DNA of 64,000 nucleotides from Oceaniovalibus sp. ACAM 378 (GTDB lineage: Bacteria; Pseudomonadota; Alphaproteobacteria; Rhodobacterales; Rhodobacteraceae). The DNA lies in the NCBI RefSeq assembly GCF_008085915.1, contig NZ_VSJK01000006.1, positions 1 to 64,000 of the forward strand, written 5' to 3'. The notes beneath the pieces were generated by a model. That model did not search any database. It was not told the origin of the DNA and saw only the letters and a program-made list of their open reading frames with translations. The first letter of the stretch is position 1, and each line of letters begins with the position of its first letter. This document shows positions 52,721 to 61,671 of this stretch, in pieces. A program made the translations under genes and the position numbers.

Positions 52721-53293
52721 TCAGCGTGTTTTGACGCCGATGTCCATCTGATGACAGGTTCCGGCCTCCAGATCGTACATGGTTCGGCCGGTCAGGGTTT
52801 CGAGGGGGCGGCCATACATATGCAGATGGCGGATCACCTCATCGCCTCGGATTTCGACCTGATGAATGTCTTCTGCCATCAGTGCGATACCTGAACCCGG
52901 CTCGATCGAAACCTCGCGGGTTTCCGTAAGCTTCGCACGGCCCGGTTCCGATCCGTCATCGTCGCGCTTGAAAACCTTATTGTGCTCAACCCCGACAACG
53001 GCAGCAACGCAGGCCCAGGTCGTGTGGTCATGGGGCGGGATCTTTTTGCCCGGCCGCATGACGTTCAGATACAGGGACAATCCTTGAGGGGAGTCCTGAG
53101 TGATCAGATAACGCACCTGCTTTTCGTCTTCGGCAGGGTCGGGAAAGTGCTCATCCGACCAAAGCGTGCTCTGCCCGGCCAATCCGATCAGCGCCTCTTT
53201 GACCTGTTCCAGACGGGAACGGTCAACGCCTGCTGCCAGAATTGAACGAACTTGTGTAAGCGTTGCCTCGACGGCCGCGTTCTGAGTGCTCAT
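52721..53293 (-). CDS. Cysteine dioxygenase-family thiol dioxygenase
   Basis: The 190-aa cupin has iron ligands H88 and H90 in PPHDHTTWACVAAVVG and H144 in EDIHQVEI, the three-histidine site of cysteine/thiol dioxygenases. These oxidise a thiol to a sulfinate with O2. The variant context (VVGVEHNKVFKR) resembles the CDO group found in alphaproteobacteria rather than animal CDO. Cysteine or 3-mercaptopropionate are the likely substrates. It is co-transcribed with the rhodanese gene. Confidence 0.85.
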   Translation of the reverse strand: MSTQNAAVEATLTQVRSILAAGVDRSRLEQVKEALIGLAGQSTLWSDEHFPDPAEDEKQVRYLITQDSPQGLSLYLNVMRPGKKIPPHDHTTWACVAAVVGVEHNKVFKRDDDGSEPGRAKLTETREVSIEPGSGIALMAEDIHQVEIRGDEVIRHLHMYGRPLETLTGRTMYDLEAGTCHQMDIGVKTR

Positions 53294-53351
53294 CTGGTCC
53301 TCCGGATCTGTTCGCTGAAGGCTACAATGCGACGGGCAGAGCTGACAAATT

Positions 53352-53368
53352 CAAACTTCTGGGGTTTG
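53352..53368. promoter_or_regulatory. CAAAC-N7-GTTTG dyad between divergent genes
   Basis: A 17-bp inverted repeat lies between the thiol dioxygenase gene (start 53293) and fahA (start 53548), 59 bp from the former. It is a plausible operator, with the LysR at 54872 a possible but unproven regulator. Confidence 0.3.
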
Positions 53369-53547
53369 CATTAGGGGTACGGCGGGAATGGTTCGAACCT
53401 ATTAACGGTGTTTTCCTTATGGATCATCAAAGGTTTCTAATTTTCCTTTCGCGGGCGGCGCTCCTACGTTTGACTTGCAATTCAGTGGGCGAGACGCAGC
53501 CGGACCGGCCACCAGAAGACAACCCGATGCCAAGGAGAGGTCACCCA

Positions 53548-54864
53548 ATGTCTGGACTGAACGAAACCCATGATCCTGCCCTGCGTTCGTGGGTCGAAAG
53601 CGCGAATGGCGCGACCACGGATTTTCCGATCCAGAACCTGCCGTTCGGTGTGATCTCTCCAAACGGTGTTGAAGATGACCGGATCGCCGTTGCCATCGGT
53701 GATTCCGTCCTTGATCTGCGGGCCTGCTTCCGGGCCGGTCTTCTTGATGGGTTGGCCGGGGACAAGTCGCATGCGGTTTTCGAAGCGCGGACCCTGAACG
53801 GGCTGATGGCGCAACAGCCAGACGTCTGGTCGGCGCTGCGGCTATGTCTCAGCCGCGGGCTTCGCGAGGGGGCAACCCAGCAGGCGAGATTGTCGCCTCA
53901 CTTGCTTGCGATGAATGACATCGCGTTGAAACTGCCTTCGCGTATCGGCGATTTCACGGATTTCTATTGTTCGATCGAACATGCCACCAACGGTGGAAAA
54001 ATGTCTCGTCCTGACAATCCGCTGATGCCCAACTTTACCAGCCTGCCTGTCGGCTATAACGGGCGCGCCTCGTCCATCGTGGTGTCGGAGGTTGGCATTG
54101 TACGGCCACGCGGACAGTTTTCGAAGGATGGCAAAATCGTCTTTGGACCCACTGAAATGCTTGATTTTGAACTGGAGGTCGGAGCCTTTATCGGCGCCGG
54201 GAATCCACAGTTCCGCGCGATTCCGCTGTCCGAGGCGCCCGAGCATTTCTTCGGAATCTGCCTGCTGAATGACTGGTCTTCGCGGGATGTTCAGTCATGG
54301 GAGTATCAACCCCTTGGGCCGTTCCTGTCGAAAGGGTTTGCGACCACAATTTCTGGCTGGGTGATCACGCAAGAAGCACTCGCGCCGTTTCGGGTTCCGG
54401 CCCGGCCCCGTGACAAGGAACACGGCGAGGCGTTGGAGTATCTGCGCGACGCAAACAATGACGCCAGAGGTGGCTTGGGTTTGCGCCTTGAGGTGCGGCT
54501 GCACAGCGAAAACATGCGCCAGAATGCACAGCCGCCCGAGGTTATCACCGCGACCGGGTTTGACAGCATGTTCTGGACCATCCCGCAAATGATAACCCAC
54601 CATTCATCCAATGGCTGCCCGATGCGTCCCGGTGATCTTTTGGGCAGTGGCACAGTCTCGCAATATGGGGAAAAGGCGCAGGGCTGCCTGTCGGAAATTA
54701 CCTGGCGGGGGACGAACCCGATCCAGCTGGAGAACGGCGAAACACGGGCCTATTTGCTGGATGGCGACGAGGTTGTGATGACGGGCTATTGCACAGCGCC
54801 CGGTGCGCGGCGCATCGGATTGGGGGTTTGCAGCGGCAGAGTTCTGGCGAGCCTCCCGAAATAG
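53548..54864 (+). CDS. fahA: Fumarylacetoacetase
   Basis: The 438-aa protein matches full-length fumarylacetoacetase, with the catalytic region DFTDFYCSIEHATNGG (D138, H145), metal-binding FELEVGAFIG, D242 in LLNDWSSRD, and SGTVSQYG. It cleaves fumarylacetoacetate to fumarate and acetoacetate at the end of tyrosine breakdown. AAGGAG precedes the ATG at 53548. The homogentisate genes usually beside fahA are absent, so an alternative beta-diketone substrate is possible. Confidence 0.92.
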   Translation: MSGLNETHDPALRSWVESANGATTDFPIQNLPFGVISPNGVEDDRIAVAIGDSVLDLRACFRAGLLDGLAGDKSHAVFEARTLNGLMAQQPDVWSALRLCLSRGLREGATQQARLSPHLLAMNDIALKLPSRIGDFTDFYCSIEHATNGGKMSRPDNPLMPNFTSLPVGYNGRASSIVVSEVGIVRPRGQFSKDGKIVFGPTEMLDFELEVGAFIGAGNPQFRAIPLSEAPEHFFGICLLNDWSSRDVQSWEYQPLGPFLSKGFATTISGWVITQEALAPFRVPARPRDKEHGEALEYLRDANNDARGGLGLRLEVRLHSENMRQNAQPPEVITATGFDSMFWTIPQMITHHSSNGCPMRPGDLLGSGTVSQYGEKAQGCLSEITWRGTNPIQLENGETRAYLLDGDEVVMTGYCTAPGARRIGLGVCSGRVLASLPK

Positions 54865-54871
54865 GGCTCCT

Positions 54872-55729
54872 TCACTCTTCGCGCAAATGCTCGACGATCA
54901 GATCGAACATGTCACGGATGTGCGATGCGGGGTCGACGGCTGACCGATGGAGATAATAGTGCACATCGGGCAGCGGGGGCAGCCCGTCCTGTTCGGTCAG
55001 GATCGTGGTGTTGCCAAACAGGCGGCTTTTGATCCGCACGGTCACGCCGATCCCTGCGGCGACAGCCAGACGGATCCCTGCCAGCGACGGAGAGGTCACG
55101 CGTTCGCTATAAGAATGGCCGGACAGATCAAGTGCGCTCAGGGCGATCCGGCGGAACATGCTGGGTTCGTCTGACAGAACAAGAGGCAGCGGGCGGGACA
55201 TATCCGCGACCCAGTTTTCCCGGGCAATCCAATGTACGGAACGCTTGATCAGGAAGGCACTGTGATAGGCGTCGGTCCGCCTTGTGCTCAGGGTCATATC
55301 CAACTGGCCGCTTTCCAGCATCTCCATCAGATCAGGGCTGCGGGCGACACGAATATCCAGCCTGACATTCGGCCATTTGCGTGCATAGGCCGAAATGACC
55401 GGCGGCAGAAGATCTTCGGCCACCTCCAACGGCGCGCCAAGCGTGATGAAATCGGCCTTGGCACCCTTGTTGGCAGCGGCGATTGCATGGTTGCAACGGG
55501 CGATGATCTCGCGGCTGTTTTGCAGCAACGACAGGCCTTCTTCGGTCAGTTCACGTTTGCGACCCCGCTTGCGAAACAAAGGCGACCCGACGACTTCTTC
55601 CAGGCTGTGCATTTGCTGGGTGATTGCCGATTGGGTCCGGCCCATATGATCGCCTGCGGCTGTGAACCCGCCCTTGTCCGCAATCGCGATCAACGTCCTC
55701 AGATGGTTGAGTTGCAGATTGTTGATCAT
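54872..55729 (-). CDS. LysR-family regulator of the peptide ABC operon
   Basis: The 285-aa protein has the LysR winged helix (LRTLIAIADKGGFTAAGDHM, TQSAITQQMHSLEEVVG) and an effector domain (ADFITLGAPLEVAEDLLPP). It diverges from the peptide ABC operon at 55962 across a 232-bp region and converges on fahA with only 7 bp between. It most likely activates the ABC operon. Confidence 0.92.
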   Translation of the reverse strand: MINNLQLNHLRTLIAIADKGGFTAAGDHMGRTQSAITQQMHSLEEVVGSPLFRKRGRKRELTEEGLSLLQNSREIIARCNHAIAAANKGAKADFITLGAPLEVAEDLLPPVISAYARKWPNVRLDIRVARSPDLMEMLESGQLDMTLSTRRTDAYHSAFLIKRSVHWIARENWVADMSRPLPLVLSDEPSMFRRIALSALDLSGHSYSERVTSPSLAGIRLAVAAGIGVTVRIKSRLFGNTTILTEQDGLPPLPDVHYYLHRSAVDPASHIRDMFDLIVEHLREE

Positions 55730-55961
55730 GCCGCATTGCCCCTTTGTGCTCTGCTGGCGTCAGCGCCGGTCCCTCTTAACGGGATCGCTAATGTGTCGGC
55801 AACTATTATTAATTTTTCATCGAGTTTTGGATTGATACAGTCTCACCATCAGCCCGGCCCGACGCATTGCAGCGATTTGCACTTGAGCAATTTTGTGTTG
55901 CGCGTTGGCTGGGACCGAAAGGAAAGATCGCCGCGAAGGCAGCACCAAGGGAGGAATTGTC

Positions 55962-57587
55962 TTGAAATTTGCAATTAAAACAGTCGCAGCAGGGGCCATC
56001 GGTACGACCAGCCTGTTATGCGCGACCATGGCCATGTCTCAGGAAAAGCTGGGTGAAATCGTTCCCGAGCTGTCCTTGTCATACTATGCCGCCGACATGG
56101 GCCCGGTGTATGAGCAATCTGCACGGGTGCTGTCGCAGGAGTGGGCCAAACTGGGCCTGAAGTTCCAGATGCGCCCGATTCAGTTCAGCACCTTCGTGTC
56201 TGACATCATCGTTGGCGGCAAACTGGAAGATATGGCGGTGTTCAGTGTTGGCGCCGATCCGGATCGGATCGATCCGACGTTTTACCTGAACAACATCAGC
56301 GCCTGCGGTCAGCGCGCCAACGGATCAAGCTGGTGTGACGACGAATATACCAAGATGGCGGAAAAGCAGCTGACGCTGGTGGATTCCGATGAGCGCCTGA
56401 AAACCGTTCACGCGATGCAAGAGCGGTTCCAGTCGCAGATTCCGTGGTGGCCGGTCACGAACACGGTCTATGGCATTCTCTATAACAGCGACAAATGGGA
56501 AAACGTGACCAATCCGTCTCCTGTCGCCGCCCACGAAAATCTGGTTGACCCATGGCTGGCCGCGCGGCCGCTGACCGATGACCGTATTCTGGACTGGGCC
56601 TATCTGGAGGATGTCAGCACCTATAACCCGATGTCCGAAGAGGGCGCGACAGGCTGGATGCGGTTTGTCTATGATACCTTCGCCAAAATTGGTGCCGACG
56701 GTGAATCCCGCCCTTGGGCTGCGGAATCGTGGGAGTTTACCGATGACACCACGGTCAGGGTCAAACTGCGCGAAGATATGACCTTTCACGATGGCGAAGC
56801 GGTGAACGCGGATGACGCGGTTTTCACCATCAACAAGATCGTCGAGATCCAGCCGCCCACCATGTCGTCGCGGATCGGTAATATCGCCGGGGCGACCAAG
56901 ATCGACGACTATACCTTCGAGTTCAATCTCAAAAAGCCCGACGCGACCTTTGAGACCATCGCCCTGACCTATCTCTTTATCCTGCCCGAACATCTGTGGG
57001 CGGATTACGAGGGCGATATGGCCAACCGCGATGTGATCGCCGACGGCGTGGCAATCGGCAGTGGCCCGTTCATGTTCAAGGAATGGCGTGTCAACGAGCT
57101 GCATGATCTGCGCACCCATACGTCGCATTTCGCCGCTCCGGCCTATGATGGCATTCGCCGTCTCGCCTTGGGACAGGCCGATGCGATCCGTGCAACCATG
57201 ATGGACGGAACCGCCGATATCGCGACAACCGTGCTGCCCGTTGCCGCAATGAGCGATCTGGGAGCACAGGAAGATTTCCTCGACTTCATCGAGATTCCTT
57301 CCCACGGCACCATGATGACCTGGCTGAACAACAAGAAAGCGCCGTTCACCGATCTTGAATTCCGCCGTGCGCTCAAGACGGCCACTGCCCGCCAGCGTGC
57401 AGCGGTTGAAGGCTGGTTGGGCTTTGCTGTTCCCGCCGGAGAAGGCAACGTTCCGCGCCAGACGGGCAAATGGTACAACTCGGATCTTGAGCCGGTTGCC
57501 TTCGATGTCGATGCGGCCCGGAAGATCCTGGAAGATGCGGGTTACGGCTGGGACGACGATGGCCGGCTGCATTATCCGGTGAACTGA
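55962..57587 (+). CDS. Circularly permuted family-5 solute-binding protein
   Basis: The 541-aa protein has a signal peptide (AGAIGTTSLLCATMAMS). Domain order is rearranged: residues about 36-180 correspond to the C-terminal lobe of ordinary family-5 binding proteins (VLSQEWAKLGLKFQMR; SQIPWWPVTNTVYG). About 205-541 correspond to their N-terminal and middle parts (VTFHDG-type MTFHDGEAVNADD; GSGPFMFKEWRVN; FRRALKTATARQR), and the chain ends at ILEDAGYGWDDDGRLHYPVN, where normal relatives would continue into the C-terminal lobe. A pair of cysteines (C115, C125) lies in the moved part. The start is taken as TTG (55962) behind GGGAGGA. It is followed by a hairpin and a complete dipeptide-type ABC set. 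It should still bind a peptide-like ligand. Confidence 0.88.
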   Translation: MKFAIKTVAAGAIGTTSLLCATMAMSQEKLGEIVPELSLSYYAADMGPVYEQSARVLSQEWAKLGLKFQMRPIQFSTFVSDIIVGGKLEDMAVFSVGADPDRIDPTFYLNNISACGQRANGSSWCDDEYTKMAEKQLTLVDSDERLKTVHAMQERFQSQIPWWPVTNTVYGILYNSDKWENVTNPSPVAAHENLVDPWLAARPLTDDRILDWAYLEDVSTYNPMSEEGATGWMRFVYDTFAKIGADGESRPWAAESWEFTDDTTVRVKLREDMTFHDGEAVNADDAVFTINKIVEIQPPTMSSRIGNIAGATKIDDYTFEFNLKKPDATFETIALTYLFILPEHLWADYEGDMANRDVIADGVAIGSGPFMFKEWRVNELHDLRTHTSHFAAPAYDGIRRLALGQADAIRATMMDGTADIATTVLPVAAMSDLGAQEDFLDFIEIPSHGTMMTWLNNKKAPFTDLEFRRALKTATARQRAAVEGWLGFAVPAGEGNVPRQTGKWYNSDLEPVAFDVDAARKILEDAGYGWDDDGRLHYPVN

Positions 57588-57625
57588 TCTTAACTCAGTG
57601 AACTGATCTGCCACAATAATACCGG

Positions 57626-57661
57626 GTGCCGCATGATCTGAAAGCAGATCCTGCGGCGCCT
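57626..57661 (+). terminator. Strong intercistronic hairpin after the permuted binding protein
   Basis: GGTGCCGCATGATCTG (57626-57641) and CAGATCCTGCGGCGCC (57646-57661) form a 16-bp stem (one G-T wobble, one mismatch) with a 4-nt AAAG loop, followed by TTTCT. It would allow partial termination or protect the binding-protein mRNA. A short direct repeat GTGAACTGATCT occurs twice just upstream (57581-57609). Confidence 0.75.
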
Positions 57662-57684
57662 TTCTCTCGCACAAGGATTTCACC

Positions 57685-58650
57685 ATGCGTGCCTATATCT
57701 TGCGTCGGCTGCTACAGTCGATGCTGGTGGTTTTTGTGGTCACGACGATCATGTTTTTCATGTTCCGCGTCATGCCTGCCGATCCCACCACGATGTTTCT
57801 GGAAGGCGGCATGACCGAAGAGGCCCGACAGGTCCTGCTGGAAGAATGGGGCCTGAATGGCACGCTCTGGGAGCAATACGTCCGGTATATGGGCAATCTA
57901 CTGACCGGCGATTTCGGGAATTCGTTCTTTTACCGCAAGCCCGCCTGGGATGTGCTTTGGCCGTTCATCATCAACACGCTTTGGATCGCTGTACCGGGTC
58001 TGTTGCTGGGGGCTGTGATCGGCTCGGGCTTGGGGATGATCGTTGGCTGGGCTCCGCGAGGCGGCAAGGTCGAGCGCAGCGGGATCCTGTTGGCGACGAT
58101 CATTCGCGGCGCGCCCAGCTTTGTTGTCGGTATCATGTTGCTCGCGATTTTCTCGAGCTGGCTGAACTGGGTGCCGGGGTATGGCATGGGTGATCCGCAG
58201 GGCGCGACAGGGCTGATGCGTTATTTGAACTGGGATTTCGCGCATCATCTGATCCTGCCGCTCTGCGCCGTTATCATTTTCTTCATACCGGAAAACCTGC
58301 TGTTGATGCGCAGCGGCGTGGTCGAAGCCCGAACCGAGGATTACATCGAACTGGTCCGCGCCAAAGGCGTGTCGGAAGGGCGTGTCGCGTGGCATGCCGG
58401 GCGCAATTCGATGCTGCCGCTTATCACCTGGCTGTTTCCCGCCCTTGCCGAAACGATCGCGGGCATCGTGGTTGTCGAGATCGTGTTCAGCTGGCCCGGT
58501 GTGGGCCGTGAACTGGTGCTGGCCGTTGTCCGGCAGGATTACCCGGTGGCGCAGGCCGCGTTCTTTTTGATGTCGATCATGATTGTTCTGGCCAATCTGG
58601 CCGCCGATCTGACCTATTCCAAGCTTGACCCCAGAGTGGTTTACAAATGA
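57685..58650 (+). CDS. Peptide-type ABC transporter permease (DppB-like)
   Basis: The 321-aa protein has YILRRLLQSMLVVFVVTTIM at the N-terminus, six membrane segments, the coupling loop YIELVRAKGVSEGRVAWHAG and the DLTYSKLDPRVVYK tail. It is the first permease of the operon, 97 bp behind the binding-protein gene. A 4-bp overlap links it to the next permease. Confidence 0.94.
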   Translation: MRAYILRRLLQSMLVVFVVTTIMFFMFRVMPADPTTMFLEGGMTEEARQVLLEEWGLNGTLWEQYVRYMGNLLTGDFGNSFFYRKPAWDVLWPFIINTLWIAVPGLLLGAVIGSGLGMIVGWAPRGGKVERSGILLATIIRGAPSFVVGIMLLAIFSSWLNWVPGYGMGDPQGATGLMRYLNWDFAHHLILPLCAVIIFFIPENLLLMRSGVVEARTEDYIELVRAKGVSEGRVAWHAGRNSMLPLITWLFPALAETIAGIVVVEIVFSWPGVGRELVLAVVRQDYPVAQAAFFLMSIMIVLANLAADLTYSKLDPRVVYK

Positions 58651-59555
58651 GCCAATCCGAAATGTACCGTGCCCCGCGGGGGCTACGGTTTCTGGCCCCG
58701 ATGCTGTCGACCTTTCGCCTTTTGCTTCGGGATCGTTTCGCTTTTTGGGGCCTGACCATCTTTGCGCTGTTCATTCTGGTTGCAATGATTGCCCCATGGA
58801 TCGCGCCCTATGATCCTTTTGCGCCGATGATGACGGAAAGTGGGCGGTTGATACGCCTGGCACCCCCGTCTGCCGAACATTGGTTGGGAACGACCGCCTT
58901 TGGCAATGACGTCTTTTCACAGCTTGTCATGGGGTCGCGCGTTGCCCTGCGGGTCGGGTTGGTGGCGGCGATTGCAGTTGGCTTCATTTCGACGCTGGTC
59001 GGGGTGATCTCGGGATATTTCGGCGGCATCATCGACGACATCCTGATGCGGATGACCGATGTGGCACTCAGCATTCCGACGCTGCCTTTTGCAATCGTTG
59101 CCGTGGGCCTGCTTGGACCGAGCATCGATAACATCATTCTGGTGATCACCCTTCTGTTCTGGCGCAATGGGGCGCGGATCATTCGATCGGTCGTCCTGAC
59201 CGAACGTGAGCGCGTGTTCGTTAAATGGGCCCGTGCTGCCGGCGCGTCCCATTTGCATATCATCCTCAGGCATATTCTGCCCAATATCCTGCGGGTCGTG
59301 TTCCTGTGGGTCACCATGTCGGTTGCCTTTGCCGTGCTTACCGAAGCCAGCCTGAGCTTTCTGGGCCTCGGCGATCCGTCGATCACCAGTTGGGGCCAGA
59401 TGCTGAACACGGCATTCGCCAGCGGCGCGTTGCGGACCGCCTGGTGGTGGGTTGCCCCGCCATCGCTGATGCTGATTACCCTGATTTCCTCGCTCTACCT
59501 GATTGGCCGCGCCTATGAGGAACAGACAAACCCCCGATTGAGGGAACGCACATGA
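58647..59555 (+). CDS. Peptide-type ABC transporter permease (DppC-like)
   Basis: The 302-aa protein has WLGTTAFGNDVFSQLVMGSR, the EAA-type loop KWARAAGASHLHIILRHILPN and six helices. Overlaps with both neighbours indicate tight co-translation. It forms the channel with the DppB-type permease. Confidence 0.94.
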   Translation: MSQSEMYRAPRGLRFLAPMLSTFRLLLRDRFAFWGLTIFALFILVAMIAPWIAPYDPFAPMMTESGRLIRLAPPSAEHWLGTTAFGNDVFSQLVMGSRVALRVGLVAAIAVGFISTLVGVISGYFGGIIDDILMRMTDVALSIPTLPFAIVAVGLLGPSIDNIILVITLLFWRNGARIIRSVVLTERERVFVKWARAAGASHLHIILRHILPNILRVVFLWVTMSVAFAVLTEASLSFLGLGDPSITSWGQMLNTAFASGALRTAWWWVAPPSLMLITLISSLYLIGRAYEEQTNPRLRERT

Positions 59556-60622
59556 GCATGACCTTCGAAGCCCTCTGCACGTCATTGGAGAGCAAACCTC
59601 CGGTCCGGTTGCAGGTGCAGGATCTGAGCGTGACCTACAGCACGTCAAAAGGGCCGGTACGGGCGGTTTCCCAGATCAATTTCGATGTCGAACCGGGCAC
59701 CAACTTTGGTCTGGTTGGCGAAAGCGGCTGTGGGAAAAGCACCGTCGTGAAATCGCTGATGCGGCTGTTGCCGGATTCGGCAAAGGTGGGCGGCAAGGTT
59801 CTTCTGGATGGCAAAGACGTGCTTGCCATGGACCGCAAAGCGCTGGCAGCCGTGCGCTGGACCCAGATTGCCTTGGTCACACAGAGCGCGATGAACTCGC
59901 TTGATCCGGTGTTCACGGTGGGGGATCAGATCGTGGAATCGATCCGCGCCCATGTGGACGTGTCCCATGCCGTCGCCTGGGCGCGGGCCGAACAGATGTT
60001 TGCGATGGTCGGGCTGCCGGCCGAACGTCTGAGAGAATATCCGCACCAGTTTTCGGGCGGGATGCGCCAGCGCGCGGTCATCGCGATGGCGTTCAGTCTC
60101 AATGCCGGCCTGCTGCTGGCTGACGAGCCGACGACGGCGCTGGACCCGATCATGCAGGATCAGATCATGTCGCGGATCCGCGATATTCAACAACGGCTTC
60201 ACCGCTCAATGGTTCTGGTGACCCATGACATCGCCGTCGTTTCGGAAACCTGCGAGACTGTGGCGATCATGTATGCGGGGCGCATCGTCGAGATGGGCCC
60301 CACCCGCGATGTTCTGAACAAGGCTTATCATCCCTATACGATGGGGCTGCAAAACGCCTTTCCAAGGATCAGGGCCAAGGGAGAGAGCAAGCCGCCGCTG
60401 ATTTCAATTTCGGGCGGGTTGCCGGATCTTCTGCATCCGCCCAAAGGCTGCCGGTTCGAGCCGCGCTGCCCATTTTCGACCGAGCGGTGCCGGGCCGAAG
60501 ATCCTGAACTGCGCCCGGTCGGAACTGTCATGGCCGCCTGTCATCACATCGACCGCGCCGAAGAGTTTCGCCGTGCCGCCCTGAAGGCAGAAACATGGCG
60601 TGTCGAGGAGGACGTGCAATGA
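59552..60622 (+). CDS. Peptide-type ABC transporter ATPase (DppD-like)
   Basis: The 356-aa ATPase has GESGCGKSTVV, FSGGMRQRAVIAMAFS, LLLADEPTTALDP and VTHDIAVV, plus the cysteine-bearing C-terminal extension (GCRFEPRCPFSTERC). It pairs with the following ATPase as a heterodimer. Confidence 0.95.
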   Translation: MSMTFEALCTSLESKPPVRLQVQDLSVTYSTSKGPVRAVSQINFDVEPGTNFGLVGESGCGKSTVVKSLMRLLPDSAKVGGKVLLDGKDVLAMDRKALAAVRWTQIALVTQSAMNSLDPVFTVGDQIVESIRAHVDVSHAVAWARAEQMFAMVGLPAERLREYPHQFSGGMRQRAVIAMAFSLNAGLLLADEPTTALDPIMQDQIMSRIRDIQQRLHRSMVLVTHDIAVVSETCETVAIMYAGRIVEMGPTRDVLNKAYHPYTMGLQNAFPRIRAKGESKPPLISISGGLPDLLHPPKGCRFEPRCPFSTERCRAEDPELRPVGTVMAACHHIDRAEEFRRAALKAETWRVEEDVQ

Positions 60623-61671
60623 GTGTCGAAACCGGCGACACGGTGATCGAAGCGCGCGATCTCAAAACCCATTTCAAGGGCCACACCGGGCTGATCTCGG
60701 CTTTGCTTGGCGGTGAATCCGAGACGGTCCACGCGCTGGATGGTGTGGATCTGCACATTGCCAAGAAAGAGATCGTCGGCATCGTCGGCGAAAGCGGCTG
60801 TGGCAAATCCACCCTTGGCATGACGCTGGTCCGCATGCACGAGCCGACAAGCGGCAATATCCTGTTCAATGGGCAGGACATCACCCATCTGAGCGGCGGC
60901 AAGTTGAAATCATACCGCGGGGCCGCCCAGATCATCTTTCAGGACCCCTACAGTTCGCTTAATCCGCGACTGACGGTGGATCAGATCATCCGCGAACCGC
61001 TTGATATCCACCGCATCGGCACCTCGGCTGAAAAGACCGAGCGTGTGGCAGAGGTTCTGTCTCGGGTCCGCATGCCGCCCGAGACGTATTTGCACCGCTA
61101 TCCATCCGATCTATCCGGCGGACAGCGTCAGCGTGTGGCAATCGCGCGGGCGCTGGTCTTGCGCCCCAAGCTGATCGTGGCGGATGAACCGGTGTCGATG
61201 CTGGACGTGTCGATTCAGGCCGGTGTGCTGGAGCTTTTGAATGTGCTGTCCAAAGAGCTTGATCTGGCGGTGTTGTATATCTCGCATGACATAGCGACCG
61301 TCGGATACATTTGTGACAGGGTGGCGGTGATGTATCTGGGGCGGGTGGTTGAAGAGGGCGGCAGTGACGATGTGATGCACACGCCGCTGCACCCCTATAC
61401 GGAACGCCTGATGGCGGCGGTGCCCAGCGTTGATACATCGGTTCCGCGTCAGCGTGTGGAATTACAGGGCGAAGTGCCCTCTCCAACCGATATTCCCGCA
61501 GGGTGCCGGTTTGCCGGGCGCTGCCCGCTTGCGGCAGAGCTGTGCCATGCGGTCGAGCCCGAACTCTACGAACCACTGCCCAACCACAGGGTGCGATGCC
61601 ATCTGTATCTCCCTGCGGACAATGACATCCCGGCCGATCTGGCGCGTCCGGAGTTTCCTGAAAACCGCTGA
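60619..61671 (+). CDS. Peptide-type ABC transporter ATPase (DppF-like)
   Basis: The 350-aa ATPase has GESGCGKSTLGMT, LSGGQRQRVAIARALV, LIVADEPVSMLDVS and YISHDIATV, with a Cys-rich tail (GCRFAGRCPLAAELC). The ATG at 60619 overlaps the preceding stop. It is the last gene of the LysR-controlled operon. Confidence 0.95.
   Translation: MSVETGDTVIEARDLKTHFKGHTGLISALLGGESETVHALDGVDLHIAKKEIVGIVGESGCGKSTLGMTLVRMHEPTSGNILFNGQDITHLSGGKLKSYRGAAQIIFQDPYSSLNPRLTVDQIIREPLDIHRIGTSAEKTERVAEVLSRVRMPPETYLHRYPSDLSGGQRQRVAIARALVLRPKLIVADEPVSMLDVSIQAGVLELLNVLSKELDLAVLYISHDIATVGYICDRVAVMYLGRVVEEGGSDDVMHTPLHPYTERLMAAVPSVDTSVPRQRVELQGEVPSPTDIPAGCRFAGRCPLAAELCHAVEPELYEPLPNHRVRCHLYLPADNDIPADLARPEFPENR

Noticed and set aside
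53385-53405. GGTTCGAACC, like a tRNA T-arm
   Set aside because: No acceptor, anticodon or D-arm pairing could be built around it.
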